A stretch of DNA of 64,000 nt from an uncultured Victivallis sp. (lineage in GTDB: Bacteria; Verrucomicrobiota; Lentisphaeria; Victivallales; Victivallaceae). The notes below the pieces were generated by a model. It saw nothing but the letters and a program-made list of their open reading frames with translations. It searched no databases and had not been told where the DNA came from. This document shows positions 61,571-64,000 of the stretch, one piece after another. Made by a program: the position numbers and the translations under genes. The stretch covers positions 1 through 64,000 of the forward strand of contig CALXNS010000016.1 of assembly GCA_944389815.1 (NCBI GenBank), written 5' to 3'. Within the stretch, counting starts at the first letter, position 1. Every line of letters begins with the position of its first letter.

Positions 61571-62317
61571 GACGCAAGTTTCCGTGATGAATCGTTGCCA
61601 ATGTTGTATCGGAGTTCGGAAAGCCGCCGTTCTGTATTGAAATCAGCAGTCGCCGGGAATACTGTGGATAACGAATCCGGGCAGGATCGTCTCCGCAGGC
61701 GCTTCGTCAAAACAGTCCCGATAGACAGACATGCCGCCCTCCTCGGAGAGCGAGCACAGCAGACGAGCTTCTGGCGGCAGGAAAAAGGCTTCACATCGTC
61801 GCGCGCACTGAACAACACATTTCCCCCGCGTTTCAACCAATGTTTCAAATCGTTCATCGCGCCCCGGCCGAAACCGAACAATTACACCGGCATTCAAGAA
61901 AATTGCCGGAATTATCCCCGATTCCATTATAAATTTATCAGAGACATGCCTCGTATATGAGTTTACCATATACAACTTTTAAGGGATCGGGGAAAATGAT
62001 CTTCATTGTCATGTATTCTGTCTCCGCTCAACTCGCAACACGGAACAATAAGTCGGGCGATTGCCGGGAAACTTGCCCATGACGAAAGGCATTCAACATG
62101 CATTCCGTCTCCGACTTTCTTCATATCGGCACCCAAAGTCGGATTTACGAAAATTGTTCTTTTGCATTGCTTCAATATTACCGTCATTACACCAGCGTAC
62201 GCAGCAATACTCAAGTCCGATTCCGTGACGCCATTGCTGGCGTCAGGCAGGGAAATGAAAATTGCGGCCCTTTAAAACGTCATTGCCGTTAAAAAAGCCG
62301 CAATTGAGCAAAAAAAA
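61571..62317. other. Region without supported genes apart from one weak ORF
   Basis: A minus-strand frame (61975-61643, best internal ATG near 61927) encodes up to 110 residues with a plausible composition (VIVRFRPGRDERFETLVETR; SVYRDCFDEAPAETILPGF). It has no ribosome binding site and no recognisable family. Other open frames at 61963-62275 on both strands look non-coding. The stretch may hold a degraded gene. Confidence 0.35.
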
Positions 62318-62394
62318 TGGTACACCCAAAGGGATTTGAACCCCTAACCTTCTGGTCCGTAGCCAGACGCTCTATCCAATTGAGCTATGGGTGC
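62318..62394 (-). tRNA. tRNA-Arg (ACG anticodon)
   Basis: Minus-strand cloverleaf. The acceptor stem is GCACCCA with TGGGTGT. The D-arm is AGCTCAATTGGATAGAGC, and the anticodon stem TCTGG/CCAGA has loop CTACGGA (anticodon ACG). T-loop GTTCAAATC, discriminator A and encoded CCA follow. A T-run follows directly downstream. Confidence 0.95.
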
Positions 62395-62411
62395 ACTCTT
62401 ATTTAAAAAAA

Positions 62412-62487
62412 TGGTGCGCTCACGGGGACTCGAACCCAGGACCCAATGATTAAGAGTCATTTGCTCTACCAACTGAGCTATGAGCGC
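62412..62487 (-). tRNA. tRNA-Lys (CTT anticodon)
   Basis: Minus-strand cloverleaf. The acceptor stem is GCGCTCA/TGAGCGC, the D-arm AGCTCAGTTGGTAGAGC, and the anticodon stem AATGA/TCATT has loop CTCTTAA (anticodon CTT). T-loop GTTCGAGTC, discriminator A and encoded CCA follow. It is 17 nt upstream of tRNA-Arg and probably co-transcribed with it. Confidence 0.95.
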
Positions 62488-62605
62488 ATCTGTCACAGCA
62501 CGGCCTTTCCCGTTCTGCACTTCTTAATATAGAGCCCTTTTTCGCTTTTTCAAGCTCAAATATCTTTTTTTTACGTTTTTTTTCCATTGTTTCACCGCTT
62601 GCGGT

Positions 62606-62633
62606 TTGAAAATCTCCCGGAATGCGATATTAT
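62606..62633 (+). promoter_or_regulatory. Promoter of GH130 gene
   Basis: TTGAAA (62606-62611) and TATTAT (62628-62633) with a 16-nt spacer lie upstream of the operator-like palindrome and the GH130 gene. Confidence 0.5.
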
Positions 62634-62645
62634 TAATGAATAACA

Positions 62646-62658
62646 TGAAACCGTTTCA
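62646..62658. promoter_or_regulatory. LacI-family operator-like palindrome
   Basis: TGAAAC-C-GTTTCA is an odd-length inverted repeat typical of LacI/CcpA-like sites. It lies 12 nt downstream of the -10 hexamer, where repressor binding would block the start of transcription. Confidence 0.55.
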
Positions 62659-62730
62659 ATCATAAAACCCGCCCCATTACACTCCGGAACTCTCCGGAAA
62701 TGGAGGCTTCACTTCCGGGAGGATATTCTC

Positions 62731-63744
62731 ATGGCACTCATCCGTTCGGCATCCAATCCGATTCTCTCCGCGGCCGATATTCCGTTCGACGCATCACTCA
62801 TTTTCAACGCCGGGGTCTGCAAATTCCATGGAAGATATGTAATGGTCTTCCGCAACGACGCCGGGTTCTCGCCCGACGGTTGGGATTGGAAAGACGTTTA
62901 CACCAATTTAGGCATCGCCTTCAGCAACGACGGCATTCATTGGGACGTCCGGCCCGAACCGTGGAAATTCGCCGCCGACCTCGTCGCCACCTCGCCGGAA
63001 ATCTTCCGCTTCTATGACCCCAGACTCACGGTGATCGACGATTTATGCTATTTGTGTTTCGCCGTCGATACCCGCCACGGCGTCCGCGGCGGCATCGCCA
63101 GAACCGCTGATTTCGAGAAATTCGAAATTCTCTCGCTCTCCACTCCGGACAATCGCAACATGGTGCTCTTTCCGGAAAAAATCAACGGCCGCTTCTTCCG
63201 ACTCGAACGCCCGTTTCCCGAATACAGCCGCAACTATCAGGAAAGGTTCGACATCTGGGGATCGTATTCCCCCGACTGCCGTTACTGGGGCGAAAGCGAA
63301 GTGGTGCTCGGAGTCGAAGACGTCCCCTTCTGCAATGCGAAAATCGGCCCGGCCGCTCCCCCGATCAAAACCGAACGCGGCTGGCTCGCTACTTTCCACG
63401 CTACATACAAAGATCCCGAATGTGCACTCCATGGGTGGGAAGTTGCCAACAATCCCGACGCGGTATGGCACAAGAAATACCTCGCAGGTCTGATGCTCCT
63501 TGATCTGAACGATCCACGCAAAGTGATCGGCATTTCCTCCTCTCCTCTGCTCGAACCACAGGAGAAATATGAACTCGAAGGATTCCGCGGCAGCGTGATT
63601 TTCCCCGGCGGCATGATCCTCGAAAAGGACGGCGAAGTGAAGATTTATTACGGCGCCGCCGACACCGTCGAGTGTCTCGCCACCGCGCCCGTCGAGGAAT
63701 TGCTCGCACAAATCACGCCTTACACCCCCCGCTGCCGGGCCTGA
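62731..63744 (+). CDS. GH130 beta-mannoside phosphorylase-like protein
   Basis: This 337-aa five-bladed beta-propeller protein of the GH130 type shows NPILSAADIPF, FNAGVCKFHGRYVMVFR and FYDPRLTVID (Asp in the expected acid/base region). Later blades contain GPAAPPIKTERGWLATFHAT, CALHGWEV and FPGGMILEKDGEVKIYYGAAD. Family members phosphorolyse or hydrolyse beta-mannosides, yielding mannose-1-phosphate. GGGAGGA precedes the ATG. There is no signal peptide, so it is cytoplasmic. It is monocistronic behind a LacI-like operator and fits the mannosidase genes elsewhere in the window. Its 3' end overlaps the convergent RecD-like gene by 25 nt. Confidence 0.92.
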   Translation: MALIRSASNPILSAADIPFDASLIFNAGVCKFHGRYVMVFRNDAGFSPDGWDWKDVYTNLGIAFSNDGIHWDVRPEPWKFAADLVATSPEIFRFYDPRLTVIDDLCYLCFAVDTRHGVRGGIARTADFEKFEILSLSTPDNRNMVLFPEKINGRFFRLERPFPEYSRNYQERFDIWGSYSPDCRYWGESEVVLGVEDVPFCNAKIGPAAPPIKTERGWLATFHATYKDPECALHGWEVANNPDAVWHKKYLAGLMLLDLNDPRKVIGISSSPLLEPQEKYELEGFRGSVIFPGGMILEKDGEVKIYYGAADTVECLATAPVEELLAQITPYTPRCRA

Positions 63745-64000
63745 AGATCGTATTCCATCTTCAATCGTTCCGCCAGCCCCGAACAGCGGACTGTTTTCCG
63801 TGCCAGCGCCACGGCGAGTATTTCCCGCGTTCCCCGGATCTCGACCTGGCGTTTCGCCCGGGTGATCCCGGTGTAGATCAATTCCCGGGTCAATACCGGC
63901 GTGTCGCGTTCAGGCAGCAGCAACAGCACCGATTCGAAACCGGAACCCTGCGACTTGTGGACGGTCATCGCAAAAACCGCTTCATGTTCGGGCAGTTCCG
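63720..64000 (-). CDS. RecD-type helicase, C-terminal end (5' part outside window)
   Basis: The minus strand from the window edge to the TAA at 63720 encodes about 93 residues ending a UvrD-like helicase C-terminal domain. AMTVHKSQGSGFESVLLLLP is motif V-like and LTRELIYTGITRAKRQVEI is motif VI-like. This pair is typical of RecD/RecD2 exonuclease V alpha subunits. The reading continues in frame past the window edge (ELPEHEAVFAMTVHKS), so the ATG at 63968 is internal. It would function in double-strand-break repair or single-stranded DNA unwinding. RecD and RecD2 cannot be told apart from this part. Confidence 0.85.
   Translation of the reverse strand, partial: ELPEHEAVFAMTVHKSQGSGFESVLLLLPERDTPVLTRELIYTGITRAKRQVEIRGTREILAVALARKTVRCSGLAERLKMEYDLQARQRGV

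Noticed and set aside
62006-62275. Plus-strand 89-codon ORF between the epimerase and tRNA genes
   Set aside because: No ribosome binding site, no family, and the opposite strand is equally open.
1-64000. CRISPR array
   Set aside because: No regularly spaced direct repeats with unique spacers were seen anywhere, and no cas-like proteins are encoded.

Overview
The window looks like a chromosomal segment from a carbohydrate-degrading anaerobe, most likely a Lentisphaerota/Victivallales-type gut bacterium. This is an inference. It rests on three short pseudopilin-like proteins with an FTLIELLVV-type N-terminus and an H-x(9-11)-DG ending, many glycoside hydrolases under GntR/LacI control, a large pyruvate:ferredoxin oxidoreductase, and moderately high GC. 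No rRNA or other taxonomic marker is present.

Layout. (1) 1-11.8 kb, minus strand: an exopolysaccharide/capsule operon. A promoter at 11761-11788 leads through a ~550-nt leader to a NusG/RfaH-like antiterminator, then a membrane-anchored protein with two formylglycine-generating-enzyme-like (SUMF1) domains, a polysaccharide pyruvyl transferase, three GT4 glycosyltransferases, a Wzx-type flippase, an O-antigen ligase-like protein and a truncated hexapeptide acyltransferase. (2) 12.0-20.3 kb, plus strand: a decayed IS3 end, then GntR regulator, GH2 beta-mannosidase-like enzyme, pseudopilin and a 1130-aa secreted clan-A glycosidase. (3) 20.3-24.6 kb: IS110 and IS5-like transposase remnants, an AT-richer AraC regulator and MFS transporter pair, and a tRNA-Pro gene. 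This looks like an old insertion hot spot. (4) 24.7-32.5 kb, minus strand: the ATP-grasp / inactive transglutaminase-7TM / retropepsin-like trio, a second MFS transporter, a lipoprotein PPOX-fold protein, and a CoA-disulfide-reductase-rhodanese-TusA-DsrE2 fusion. (5) 32.7-39.4 kb: GH38 alpha-mannosidase plus GntR on the minus strand, divergent from a pseudopilin plus GH5 pair on the plus strand. (6) 39.5-52.0 kb, minus strand: a roughly 12.5-kb LacI-type operon of Gfo/Idh oxidoreductase, LacI, pseudopilin, GH39-like enzyme, lipoprotein, GH29 fucosidase, an unclassified TIM-barrel-like protein and a sialate O-acetylesterase-like protein. Its promoter has a perfect ATAAAACCGGTTTTAT palindrome just downstream and it ends at a bidirectional terminator. 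(7) 52.1-64 kb: MarR-YczE pair, a kinase-like/BON fusion with a degenerate P-loop, a secreted Hsp20, PFOR, a Gfo/Idh-epimerase pair, tRNA-Arg and tRNA-Lys, a GH130 phosphorylase-like enzyme, and the C-terminus of a RecD-type helicase.

How the parts may work together. Mannosidases (GH2, GH38), GH130, fucosidase, GH5, GH39 and an esterase are consistent with trimming of decorated host or plant glycans. Sugars would enter through MFS transporters, with oxidoreductases handling unusual sugars and PFOR feeding fermentation. The recurring pseudopilin-glycosidase-regulator arrangement and the near-identical promoters (TTGACATT, 17-bp spacer, CATAAT) in front of three of these clusters are the most system-like features. 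Substrates and functions are inferred from family membership, not shown by the sequence.
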